From Armatimonadota bacterium (GTDB taxonomy: Bacteria > Armatimonadota > Zipacnadia > UBA1398 > JAKPQA01): 64,000 nt of DNA. The DNA lies in assembly GCA_029547025.1 (NCBI GenBank), contig JAKPQA010000182.1, positions 1 through 64,000 on the forward strand, read 5' to 3'. Shown here one piece after another: positions 17,527 to 26,752 of this stretch (position 1 is the first letter of the stretch; each line of letters starts with the position of its first letter). The notes below the pieces were generated by a model. That model ran no database searches and was not told the origin of the DNA. It worked only from the letters and a program-made list of their open reading frames with translations. The translations under genes and the position numbers were made by a program.

Positions 17527-18195
17527 ATGGGGACCTTGCTGCCCATTCTGCAGCACCAGGAGGTGCTGTTCCCGGGTGCGTCGCGGTCACTTCAGATTTG
17601 TGAACCGAGGCAGCTCGCCCTGGTCGCGGACTGTGTGACCTGGGACGCGCCGGCTGGCGTGGTCCTGGCGTGCCCATCCGATCCACAGCTCGAGTCCTAT
17701 GCCACCGGCACGTTGGCCCGATTCGACGGGGTCACGTTGTGCGGCGGGGGCCATGTGCGGGCCGAGGCCCGGGGGCTGTCGCGTTTTCGCATCGATCGGC
17801 TGGTGCAGCGGGACCCGTACGTGCTGGCGGAAGTCCACTACGTCCGTGACCGCGACGCGGAGTTCGTCGAACGGGCCGGAGACGACCTGGCGCCGCAGCT
17901 CGTCGAGGCCTTCTGTGCCTTCATCCGGCTGGCCCAGCGGGTGCTCGGTCCCGAGAGCCCTACGGTGCGCCTGCCGCAGAACCCGGTCGAGCTCTCCTAC
18001 GCGGTGTGTGCGGCACTGGACCTGCCACCGATCGAGAAGCAGCGAATGCTCGAGCTCACCTCGTGGCGCGAGCGGGCTCGACTGGCGCTGGGACTGCTCG
18101 AGCGCGAAAGCCGTGAGCTGTCCATGATGCTTGCGTCACGACCGCGGCCATGCCGTGTCGACGCGTGCTGCCACGACGCCGGCAGCCTGAACTAG
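17527..18195 (+). CDS. Stand-alone LON-substrate-binding (LAN/PUA-like) domain protein
   Basis: MGTLLPILQHQEVLFPGASRSLQICEPRQLALVADCV...GVTLCGGGHVRAEARGLSRFRIDRLVQRDPYVLAEVHYV; no ATPase/protease domain. Confidence 0.75.
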   Translation: MGTLLPILQHQEVLFPGASRSLQICEPRQLALVADCVTWDAPAGVVLACPSDPQLESYATGTLARFDGVTLCGGGHVRAEARGLSRFRIDRLVQRDPYVLAEVHYVRDRDAEFVERAGDDLAPQLVEAFCAFIRLAQRVLGPESPTVRLPQNPVELSYAVCAALDLPPIEKQRMLELTSWRERARLALGLLERESRELSMMLASRPRPCRVDACCHDAGSLN

Positions 18196-18211
18196 CCGCG
18201 CCCCCTTCCGC

Positions 18212-18217
18212 TATAAT
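18212..18217 (+). promoter_or_regulatory. Candidate -10 element (TATAAT) upstream of DUF2961 gene
   Basis: Perfect TATAAT in intergenic space; no convincing -35. Confidence 0.35.
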
Positions 18218-18303
18218 GCTCCGCAGTCCGTCCGGAGCGGCCGCCCGGCCGCTCGTCGCGACGACGCGCCGGCTCCGGCGCCAACACGTCCGGCAAAGGC
18301 GGG

Positions 18304-19659
18304 TTGCGGATGCGCCGCTTGTGGGTTCTGTCCCTGACACTTCTGGAGGCCCTTGGCCTGGTTGTTCCCTGCGCCGGTTCGCAGGCCATGGGGCCCGGCC
18401 TCGGCTCACTGTCCTCGCTGCCGCGCCTGGGCGGGCCGCCTCCGTTGCGGGCCTCCAGCGCCGATGCCTCGGGGAAGAATGCCGACTACGTGCCGATTGC
18501 TCCGGGGGAGACCAAGACGATCTTCGACGAGCCCGGGCCCGGATGCATTCGCCACCTCTGGGTGACGCTCAAGAGCCGCCCCACGAAGCTGTTCAACATC
18601 CCCGATCAGCACCTGCGCTGGATCGTGATCCGCATGTTCTGGGACGGCGAACAGCATCCGAGTGTCGAGGCTCCGATCGGCGACTTCTTTGGCCTGGGTC
18701 ATGCCGAGTACTACTCGTACGAGTCGGCCGTCATGTCGGCGGCCGTCCGCCGGGGCTTGAACTGCTATTTGCCCATGCCGTTCTACAAACGGGCCCGGAT
18801 CGAGGTCCAGAACCAGAGCGACCAGCTGGGCCTCAAAGAGGGCGGGGTCGAGGTTCAGAAGTTCTACTACAACATCGACTACGAACGGTACACCGAGCCA
18901 CTCCCTCCCGACTACGGCCTTCTCCACGCTCAGTGGCGGAGACAGAACCCGACGCCGGCGGTCAAGGGAACGGACGAGAAAGGGCGGTTCTCGGACAACT
19001 ACGTGATACTCGACGCCAAAGGCAAAGGTCGGTACGTGGGATGCAACCTGAGCGTGCACTCCCTCAACCCCAACGAATGGTGGGGTGAGGGGGATGAGAT
19101 GATGGCCATCGACAGCGCCGAACCCAATGTGCTGGGCACGGGCACGGAGGACTACTTCTGCTGCGCCTGGGGTTTCCCCGAGGCGTTCTCGTCACCCTAC
19201 TACGGTGTGCCCTACCTGGATTCCGAGGAGCAGACGGAGAAGACCACCGCCTACCGATGGCATATCGAGGATCCGGTGATGTTCGCCCAGAGCATCATCG
19301 TCTCGATCGAGCATGGTGCGGGCAACCACAGGGCCGATGACTTCTCGAGCACGGCCTACTGGTATCAGACGGAGCCCCACGTGCCCTTCGCGACACTGCC
19401 GGCGGTGAAGGACCGGCTCCCGCTGGCGCGCAAGACGCCGATGCCCGCGCCCAAGACAGGACCCTCGCCCAAGGTTGCGGCTCAGCCTGCCGGACCGCAG
19501 CGCGCCGAGCTGGATGAAGCGGACATGGCCCGAGTGGCCGCCGCGGCTCGCGCCCAGGTCCTGTGGTGCGTATGGGTGCCCGTGGGTCTCGCCGTCGGCG
19601 CCGTGGCCCTGAACCGCTGGGCGCGGCGGCGTGGCCGAAGCTCGAGCGGTGGGCAGTAG
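18304..19659 (+). CDS. DUF2961 family protein with C-terminal TM anchor
   Basis: NADYVPIAPGETKTIFDEPGPGCIRHLWVTLKSRP...NCYLPMPFYKRARIEVQNQSD...LGTGTEDYFCCAWGFPEAFSSPYYGVPY; TTG 18304 or ATG 18310 start. Confidence 0.88.
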   Translation: MRMRRLWVLSLTLLEALGLVVPCAGSQAMGPGLGSLSSLPRLGGPPPLRASSADASGKNADYVPIAPGETKTIFDEPGPGCIRHLWVTLKSRPTKLFNIPDQHLRWIVIRMFWDGEQHPSVEAPIGDFFGLGHAEYYSYESAVMSAAVRRGLNCYLPMPFYKRARIEVQNQSDQLGLKEGGVEVQKFYYNIDYERYTEPLPPDYGLLHAQWRRQNPTPAVKGTDEKGRFSDNYVILDAKGKGRYVGCNLSVHSLNPNEWWGEGDEMMAIDSAEPNVLGTGTEDYFCCAWGFPEAFSSPYYGVPYLDSEEQTEKTTAYRWHIEDPVMFAQSIIVSIEHGAGNHRADDFSSTAYWYQTEPHVPFATLPAVKDRLPLARKTPMPAPKTGPSPKVAAQPAGPQRAELDEADMARVAAAARAQVLWCVWVPVGLAVGAVALNRWARRRGRSSSGGQ

Positions 19660-19677
19660 ACCAAGGAGGCCTGGCCG

Positions 19678-21006
19678 ATGGATGAGCCCGAGCGGGACGC
19701 GCTCGGTGGCATGGCCGCCGGGCGCGGGGCGTGGGCCGGTGCGCGCGAGGGGTTGCGGGAACAGCGCCGGTTCGTCCGCATCGAAGGCCGATTCGCGGCT
19801 GCCTACGAGGTTGTTGCCACGGACACGGGCCAACGAAGCCCGGCGCGGCGCGGCATTGTCGATAACCTCAGTATGGGCGGCGCCCGGCTGGTCACCGAGC
19901 ACCCGCTCCAACCGGGCCTGCTTGTGACAATGAGATTCCCCATCACCACGCCGGAAGGTCCTGACTCGGTCCTCGTCGATGGCCGCGTGGTGCGCTGCTA
20001 CCCCGACCCTCGTCCCGGCGAGTGTGCCTGCGGCATCGAGTTCACCGACATCAGCCTCGAGGAGGCGAAGCGGCTGGCCTATCTCCTCGAGAACATGGCC
20101 CGGCAGCCCGCCCCGATGGAGAAGTCGGTGGCTGCCCTGTTCGACTCCCTGCGGTCCTTCGCTCATCGCGCCGCGACACTGGGCGACCCGCAGGCGCTGC
20201 TGGACGAGTTGGTCCAGGCTGCCGCGGAGGTGACGGCGGCGCCAGGCGGCTGTGTGCTGCTCCTGGACCGCACCGGCGAGTACCTCCACTTCGCGGCCGC
20301 GCGGGGCGCCAGTCTCGACGCCCTATCCCGATTCCGCGTGGCCGTGGGCCAAGGGATCGCGGGGCTTGTGGCCCTTCACGCCAAACCGATGAACATCGCC
20401 AGGCCCTACGACGATCCGCGCTGGTTCGCCGAGGTGGCCGAGTCGGTAGGTGTCGAGACGGACAGTTTGCTGGCAGTCCCTATCATGTTCCGCGAGCGGG
20501 TCATCGGTGTGCTGGAGGTGCTTAACAAGCCAGACGCCGACCGGTTCTCGCCCACCGACATCCTGGCCCTCGACCTCTTGGCCTCGCACGCGGCGGTCGC
20601 ACTCCAGTGTCTGCGAATGGAGCTCGCGCCGATCACCGCCCTGCACCATGTGGACCGGGGGACCGAGCAGGCGGAACGGCGCACGAGTGACTCGCAGACC
20701 GACGATGCCGGTGGTCGCCCGAAGGCGCTGGCAGTGTGCGTGCACGGCGCCGGAACGCCACTATTCACAACCGAGGCCCGGAGCCTACTGGAGCAGCTCG
20801 ACCCCACTGGCGTCCTGGCCTATGAGGTGCAGAACTTGCTGACGTTCGCGGTGGATCCCTCTCGGCGGGAGTCGATGGACGGTGCCGAGAGGGAGATCGA
20901 TGCGCCGGACGGGCGCTGCCTCTTTATCCGTTTCGCGGCGCTCGAGGGCGACGGCGAGGAGCCGGCAGGTCTGGTCGCCTACCTGGGCGCGGCGGCAAGA
21001 CCATAG
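19678..21006 (+). CDS. PilZ + GAF domain protein
   Basis: EQRRFVRIEGRFAAAYEV...GIVDNLSMGGARLVTEHPLQPG (PilZ RxxxR...DxSxxG) then GAF: ALLDELVQAAAEVTAAPGGCVLLLDRTGEYLHFAAARGAS...IMFRERVIGVLEVLNK. Confidence 0.85.
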   Translation: MDEPERDALGGMAAGRGAWAGAREGLREQRRFVRIEGRFAAAYEVVATDTGQRSPARRGIVDNLSMGGARLVTEHPLQPGLLVTMRFPITTPEGPDSVLVDGRVVRCYPDPRPGECACGIEFTDISLEEAKRLAYLLENMARQPAPMEKSVAALFDSLRSFAHRAATLGDPQALLDELVQAAAEVTAAPGGCVLLLDRTGEYLHFAAARGASLDALSRFRVAVGQGIAGLVALHAKPMNIARPYDDPRWFAEVAESVGVETDSLLAVPIMFRERVIGVLEVLNKPDADRFSPTDILALDLLASHAAVALQCLRMELAPITALHHVDRGTEQAERRTSDSQTDDAGGRPKALAVCVHGAGTPLFTTEARSLLEQLDPTGVLAYEVQNLLTFAVDPSRRESMDGAEREIDAPDGRCLFIRFAALEGDGEEPAGLVAYLGAAARP

Positions 21007-21011
21007 GAAGA

Positions 21012-21039
21012 CCGGGGGCGGCGGGCGTGCCGCCCCCGG
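21012..21039. terminator. Bidirectional hairpin between convergent genes
   Basis: CCGGGGGCGGC / GCCGCCCCCGG, 11-bp perfect stem between stops at 21006 and 21053. Confidence 0.75.
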
Positions 21040-21052
21040 CCAGGTGCCCGAT

Positions 21053-21787
21053 TCACACACCGGGCGGGAGCTTCAGCTCCGACTTGGGCAGCTTCTTGAG
21101 GCACAGGAACCAGTCGAGACACTCGTAGCCGCCACTCCCAGCGCCGTCGACCCGCTCCTTGGCGGACCCACATGACCCCGGCGGCGGGATGATCACGTCA
21201 TCGCCGGGCCGCCAGTCGGCCGGCGTGGCACACTGGTGCGCGTCCGAGGTCTGCATCGCGATCAGCAACCGGAGAAGCTCGTCGAAGTTCCGTCCATTGG
21301 CCAGCGGATAGTAGATCAGTGCCCGCACCTTGGACTGGGGGTCGATGAAGAACACGGCCCGGACGGCCTGCGTATCCGCGGCTCCCGGCTGCACCATGCC
21401 GTAGGCCTTGGCCACGTCCATCTTCAGGTCGGCGATCACCGGGAACGTGACCTCGACATGGCTCATGCCCTTGTAGCTGATCTTCTCGCGGATGGTTCGC
21501 AACCAGGCGATGTGGCTGTAGTGGGAGTCGATGGAGAGGCCGATCAGCTCGCAGTTCAGGGCCCGAAACTGCTCCTGCATGCTCGCGAATGTCATGAACT
21601 CGGTGGTGCATACGGGCGTGAAGTCTGCCGGGTGGCTGAACAGGATCACCCACTTGCCCTTGTAGTCCTCCGGGAAGCTGATCTCTCCCTGAGTCGTGAC
21701 CGCCCTGAACGCCGGCGCGTTGTCGCCGATCAGGGGGATGGATGGCGCGCAGGGACCGGTGCCCTCGGGCGCGGCCGCATGGCTCAT
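21053..21787 (-). CDS. Peroxiredoxin, Prx6/archaeal type
   Basis: APAFRAVTTQGEISFPEDYKGKWVILFSHPADFTPVCTTEFMTFA...DPQSKVRALIYYPLANGRNFDELLRLLIAMQTSD; ATG 21787. Confidence 0.93.
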   Translation of the reverse strand: MSHAAAPEGTGPCAPSIPLIGDNAPAFRAVTTQGEISFPEDYKGKWVILFSHPADFTPVCTTEFMTFASMQEQFRALNCELIGLSIDSHYSHIAWLRTIREKISYKGMSHVEVTFPVIADLKMDVAKAYGMVQPGAADTQAVRAVFFIDPQSKVRALIYYPLANGRNFDELLRLLIAMQTSDAHQCATPADWRPGDDVIIPPPGSCGSAKERVDGAGSGGYECLDWFLCLKKLPKSELKLPPGV

Positions 21788-21959
21788 TGGGACCACTCCT
21801 CGTCTGCTGTTGCTGATGCGGTGTCGGGGGTTTTGGAAGCTCACCGCCGACAACGAGTGCAACAAACAACGAGCCGAATGTGTTCCGCACATATAGCAGT
21901 GCTGGGGGTCTGGGGACGCGAATCGAGTGTGTGCGGCCGGCCAGTCCGACGCCGAGGCC

Positions 21960-24689
21960 TCAGCGCCCGACGGGCGCGCCGGGGACACCCAGCCGGAAGT
22001 TGTCGATCCAGTAGGCCGAGTCCTTGGCATTGCCGCCGATGCCGCAGCGAACGTAGTCCTGCACGGTCTCCGGACTGGCGAAAGCCATCGCGGCCACACG
22101 GATGCGCGAGTCCGGGTAGAGCCCCACGAAGGCTTCCTTGAGGCTCAACCTGGCCGAGTGGAACTGACCATCGGCCACAACGTCCGGTATCCGGCCGATG
22201 GGGCGCACTCGACTGCTGTCCTCCGGGGCGCCGCCCGTGAGCTCGATCGCGTGCCACGCCTGGCGGGCATAGAGGTAAAGATTGACCCTCACATTGGGCG
22301 GAATGGCATAGTCAAACGACAACTCAGGCCAGTCGGCGATGCAGAAGGGCTCCACAATGGCGTACGCGGCAAAGGGCCCTCCCGACACGGTGTTGACCAC
22401 CTTCAGACTCCGCTTCCCCGTGGCCGCCCGCTCCGGGTCAGAGTAGACCCGAGTGCCCGACTGGGCCGTTGCGTGGAACTCGCCGGTGTTCTGCTCGAAG
22501 TCAAAGAGCAGGCCCTCGGGCCACCGGTACGGCGCGGGCGTCGCGGGCAGGGCGGAGTAGACGCGCGGCAGCGGGGCGGGCTCCGCTCCGCTTGCCCAGG
22601 TCCGCACACGAGCGTAGATGGGCCCGTTGCGGTAGCTCCACAGAGCAGCTTGGCCATCGGGTAGCGGGTCGGGGTCATGGTACTCGCAGATGGGCGTGTC
22701 TCGGAGATACAGCCGAAGGCGGTTACCGATCTTCTCAGCACGCAGGCGGAACCAGGCGCGCTGGAACTCGAGGTTCGTGTTCACCGCGCCCTGAAAGACC
22801 TGTCCCGGAGCTTCGGCCACAACCTGGCCCTGGCGGAGAATGCAGCTTTTCGTGTTGTTGAACCCTGCGTAGATGAAGCTGTAGCCACTGCCCACGTCGC
22901 GGCCATTCCCACACAGCGTGATACAAAGGTCGCTCGGATGCGAGTAGCCTGGACAGTGTGGGATGTCCATGCGCACGGCGGCGAAAGTCTCGACGGCCAC
23001 ATCGCCCTTGAGCACTTGCTTGCTCCATACCGTCGGATTCTCGTCATCCTTGCCACCAAAGAAAGCCCATCGGCGGTCGCATGGCCAGCGTACGTCGACT
23101 CCCCAAGTGCCTTTCGCCGCCAACCAGTGGGTGGGAGCACTCGTGAACGTATCGTCGAGCTGGTGCCGCGAGGTGACAATGGCCTCGGCCAGCACGTTGA
23201 CGTCGGGCACCATGGCTCCGACCCACGCGCCTGCCAGCGGCGTGGGGTCGGTGCGCTCATAGACGCTTCGGCCGTCGACAAGCACCCGGATCAGGCCCGA
23301 GTCTACCTCCGCCTCGACCACGCCATCCGATGGACAGGGCACGCTGCGCTGGTCGATGGACTCGCCGGCGCGCTTCAGGTCGATGCTCAGGGCGTCGTTC
23401 GCCCACTGTAGGCCCACCATGTAGGCGGCAGACGGATTCGCGCCATCGCCTCGCATCACGATGGTCGCCTGCTGGCCTTGGAGGGGTGCCAGCGGAAGCT
23501 CGATGCGCGCCTGCTCGGGGAACAGCCCCCAGTACCAGAAGGCGCCGTTGGTGGGCCCGAGCCACATGGTCCGCGGGTTGGTGACACCCAGCTGCTGCAT
23601 GAGTTCGTCCTTGGCAAACTGCTCGGGAACCAACACCGGGGGATCGGGAGTCTCGTTCTCGTGCGCCACGGTGACGTCATCAAAGAAAGCCTGGCCCTGC
23701 CATGCGCATATGGCGCCGGGCCCCTGGGAGAGCAGAGGCGTCTCGGCCGAGAGACAGGGGAAGCCATTGATGAAGGCCGTGACCCGCCGCCCCCCGACGC
23801 GCAGCGCGAGCCGGTACCACTGGCCTGGGACGTAGCCACCCGGAGCGGACGCCAGGACCTGTTCCTTGCCGTTGCGCACCACGGAGAGCTGACGGCAATC
23901 GGGGTCGCCATTGCCGCCGGCCCGCCACCGGAGCAGCACCAGGTTGGCGGGGTCATGCACGTGAGCCGCGAGTCCGACCGCCTGCGTGGACACGGGCCGC
24001 ACCGAGACACCAATGCTGTAGTCAATCCAGAACCACTCGCCCGTCCGGGCCATGGCGCGCGGGGCAGCGTCGGCTCGGAAGGCGAAAGGGTTGGCGGTGA
24101 AGTCGCTCAGGAAGCCCTCGGAGGCCTGCACGGTGTTGGCCCACTTGCCCTCGAGGACCTCCCAGGTGGCCATGTCTGTGGTATCGCGCGTGAAATCGTC
24201 GGAGAGAGCCAGGTCTCCGGTCGGCTGAAGTAGCAGGTCGGTGATGGATACGGCACCAGACACACCCGAGCCGATACGACCCACCGGCTCCATGGCGGGG
24301 TCGGCTGAGAGGATGCGCTGGCCGTCTACCAGCACGGCCACATGGTCGCGGCCGCGCTGCAGCACGAGCTCGAACCGCTTGGGCGGCCGGAAGGTGGGCA
24401 CCGACCCGAGGTCGACGACTCGATCGGGACGGACGCGCCCCAGCGACAAGCCCTTGCCGCTGATGCGGAGCGTGTGAAAGCTGCCGTCGTCATGGATATC
24501 GAATGCAATACGCGCCTCGGCATCGGCTGGCCACTTCGCTGAGGCCACCGTGCAGCGAACCGCGTACTCGCCCTCACACTCCGAGGGCTCCGGCGTGAAC
24601 GCGAAAGCGGGGGTCGCTTCCTGGGCGGCCCGAACGGCGGCGGGTCCGGCCAGGGCCAGTGCGGCGAGGATCAGAGGCGCAAGTCTCAA
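21960..24689 (-). CDS. Large secreted LamG/concanavalin-like protein
   Basis: Signal peptide; repeated beta-sandwich-like blocks (LSDDFTRDTTDMATWEVLEGKW; WYRLALRVGGRRVTAFINGFPCLS; WFRLRAEKIGNRLRLYLRDTPICEYHDPDPLPDGQAALW). Confidence 0.65.
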   Translation of the reverse strand: MRLAPLILAALALAGPAAVRAAQEATPAFAFTPEPSECEGEYAVRCTVASAKWPADAEARIAFDIHDDGSFHTLRISGKGLSLGRVRPDRVVDLGSVPTFRPPKRFELVLQRGRDHVAVLVDGQRILSADPAMEPVGRIGSGVSGAVSITDLLLQPTGDLALSDDFTRDTTDMATWEVLEGKWANTVQASEGFLSDFTANPFAFRADAAPRAMARTGEWFWIDYSIGVSVRPVSTQAVGLAAHVHDPANLVLLRWRAGGNGDPDCRQLSVVRNGKEQVLASAPGGYVPGQWYRLALRVGGRRVTAFINGFPCLSAETPLLSQGPGAICAWQGQAFFDDVTVAHENETPDPPVLVPEQFAKDELMQQLGVTNPRTMWLGPTNGAFWYWGLFPEQARIELPLAPLQGQQATIVMRGDGANPSAAYMVGLQWANDALSIDLKRAGESIDQRSVPCPSDGVVEAEVDSGLIRVLVDGRSVYERTDPTPLAGAWVGAMVPDVNVLAEAIVTSRHQLDDTFTSAPTHWLAAKGTWGVDVRWPCDRRWAFFGGKDDENPTVWSKQVLKGDVAVETFAAVRMDIPHCPGYSHPSDLCITLCGNGRDVGSGYSFIYAGFNNTKSCILRQGQVVAEAPGQVFQGAVNTNLEFQRAWFRLRAEKIGNRLRLYLRDTPICEYHDPDPLPDGQAALWSYRNGPIYARVRTWASGAEPAPLPRVYSALPATPAPYRWPEGLLFDFEQNTGEFHATAQSGTRVYSDPERAATGKRSLKVVNTVSGGPFAAYAIVEPFCIADWPELSFDYAIPPNVRVNLYLYARQAWHAIELTGGAPEDSSRVRPIGRIPDVVADGQFHSARLSLKEAFVGLYPDSRIRVAAMAFASPETVQDYVRCGIGGNAKDSAYWIDNFRLGVPGAPVGR

Positions 24690-25918
24690 CGCGCACCACC
24701 CGCCCAGACCCAGGACTGGACCGGGCGCAGGACCGGTTCATCGGGCGAATACGCAAGAGAAAAATCAGTAACCGGATCGCCCGCCGCGTCGAGGAAGCGG
24801 ACGGAGAGCTGCCAGAGATGGTCATTGTTGAGCACCTTCCCCACCAGCACATTCAGACCGCGCCTGAGCGTAACGCCACCCCTGGTGTCGCGGTCTGGCG
24901 CTAGCCAACCCGACTGAGTCGTCATCATCAGCTCTCCGTTGAGCCAGATGCGGGCGATGTCATCGGCCCCGACACACAGGGTCAGATTGCTCATGGTGTC
25001 GTTGCAGAGAACATACGCCACCCCATAGCCCAGAGCTCCGTCGCAGGGACCGCCCACCACGTGGACGAGATCGAGCAGGAAATTGACGGTCCGGTGCGGT
25101 GCCCATCCGTGCTGCTGGTCGCCGTGTGTGACGCGATCACCCGGCCTGGGCCTCAGGTTCGCCTCGTCGTCGACGATGTAGGTGTCGAGACTGCCGTTCG
25201 AGGGGAAATGAGTGAGAGTCACCCAGTCGCGGATGTACCCGTCATCGGTCGGCACCCCCGTGGCTCCGCCCGCGCCGGCCTTGGCAAGAGGCCATCGGGC
25301 CGGCTGAGGCAGCAGGGACAGGAACAGATCGGGTATCGGTGCCCCGGTCTCGTCAGCGAAACGGACGGTGCACGAGAAGCCACCGCCCCCGAGGACCTTG
25401 AGGACTAGCGGGTTTGTGCCCTTGCGAAGCGATACACCTACAACCTTGTGTCCATCGGGCCCCATGGCTCCGGGCGCATTGAGGATCTCACCCCCGTTGA
25501 GCCAGATGCGCACACCCGCGTCAGCCCCACAGAGCAGTTGCAGGCCCTTGAACTCGACATCGCACACGATGTACGTCACGGCATACCCGATGAACGAGTC
25601 GACTCCAGGGCTCAGGCGGACGGTCGGGTCATCGGGGCGGCAGGCGTACCGTGTCCACGTCAGCTCCTGCCCGCCGACGTTGACCGTGTCCCCTGGCGCC
25701 GGGCGGACTTGCGCCTCGTCGCGCAAGCCTGGCGCGGCAAGGCCGCCCGGTGCGGGCAGGGGTGACAGCACCAGCCAGTGCCGCAGAAAGCCATCGGCCC
25801 GGAGGGCGTGAGGGGCGGGAGCCGGGGGGATCTCCGGCGGCTGGGCACATGCTATCCCACAAACGACGGCCACAGCTACGAGCCCGGGGAGGAAGGGTCG
25901 TGATGCGGTCGGACGCAA
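24686..25918 (-). CDS. Secreted protein with two tandem beta-sandwich modules
   Basis: Internal duplication (DGFLRHWLVLSPLP... / DGYIRDWVTLTHFP...); RIWLNG in both; ATGA overlap with next gene. Confidence 0.65.
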   Translation of the reverse strand: MRPTASRPFLPGLVAVAVVCGIACAQPPEIPPAPAPHALRADGFLRHWLVLSPLPAPGGLAAPGLRDEAQVRPAPGDTVNVGGQELTWTRYACRPDDPTVRLSPGVDSFIGYAVTYIVCDVEFKGLQLLCGADAGVRIWLNGGEILNAPGAMGPDGHKVVGVSLRKGTNPLVLKVLGGGGFSCTVRFADETGAPIPDLFLSLLPQPARWPLAKAGAGGATGVPTDDGYIRDWVTLTHFPSNGSLDTYIVDDEANLRPRPGDRVTHGDQQHGWAPHRTVNFLLDLVHVVGGPCDGALGYGVAYVLCNDTMSNLTLCVGADDIARIWLNGELMMTTQSGWLAPDRDTRGGVTLRRGLNVLVGKVLNNDHLWQLSVRFLDAAGDPVTDFSLAYSPDEPVLRPVQSWVWAGGAR

Positions 25919-26261
25919 CGAGCTTGGCCTCCGGCGTCTCTGGCAGTCGGGCCCTCAGGCCCACTCAACCGGACAACTGACGAACGGCGATGTTCCATTG
26001 CCGACAGTTCGCTACCCCGGACCGGGCGCCCTCTCGGCCCCGGAGACAGGCCGGCCACGGGCAGGTGCCAAGGAGATTCGGGGCATCGGTGACAGGTTCC
26101 GGGCACTTCATGTGAGCGCAACGCAGCCGCGTGGCATAAGTCGTACCAAGTGTCCTCGCCCGCACTTGGTGACGGTGGAGCCCACAGACGGCCCACCGCG
26201 AGCGCATACGGGGCGGTCCGACTCAGCCCCCTGCCTCGCGCGGAGCGGAGGTGTTCCTAGC

Positions 26262-26588
26262 ATGAGACGACGCAAAGGCTTCACGTTGATTGAGATGATG
26301 ATCGTCATTCTCGTCATCGCGGTCCTGGCTACCCTCGTGGGCGTGTCGGTCCGCAATGCGCGCGAACGCTCCCGTCAGGCGACACTGACGGCCCAACTCA
26401 ACATCATGCACAATGCGATCATGTACTACCAGAATGACATGAGCTCCTGGCCACCGGACTTGAGTGCGCTGACATCGACCACCAACAGCGACCCCAACTA
26501 CCACGGTCCGTACCTGGAGCGCGTGCCACCGCATCCCTACCACGGGACCTGGACCTACGACTCGTCGACCGGCAGGGTGACGCCCTAG
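26262..26588 (+). CDS. Type II secretion/type IV pseudopilin (GspG-like)
   Basis: MRRRKGFTLIEMMIVILVIAVLATLVGVSVRNARERSRQATLTAQLNIMHNAIMYYQNDMSSWPPDLSALT. Confidence 0.88.
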   Translation: MRRRKGFTLIEMMIVILVIAVLATLVGVSVRNARERSRQATLTAQLNIMHNAIMYYQNDMSSWPPDLSALTSTTNSDPNYHGPYLERVPPHPYHGTWTYDSSTGRVTP

Positions 26589-26649
26589 CAGGGCCAGCAG
26601 GCAGCGCGAAGGGCGCGCGGTCAGGCGGGAGATAGGCTCCCTTCGGAGT

Positions 26650-26685
26650 GCCTGGGGACGGTCCGCAAGGCGGACGTCCCCAGGC
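26650..26685 (+). terminator. Strong hairpin after pseudopilin gene
   Basis: GCCTGGGGAC (26650-26659) + GTCCGC ... GCGGAC + GTCCCCAGGC (26676-26685), followed by gcttt. Confidence 0.65.
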
Positions 26686-26752
26686 GCTTTCCCAGGCCGC
26701 GCAGGAAGGTCTCGCGCTTCCGACGCCGCACCTACATCGGCGTGAGTCCCGT

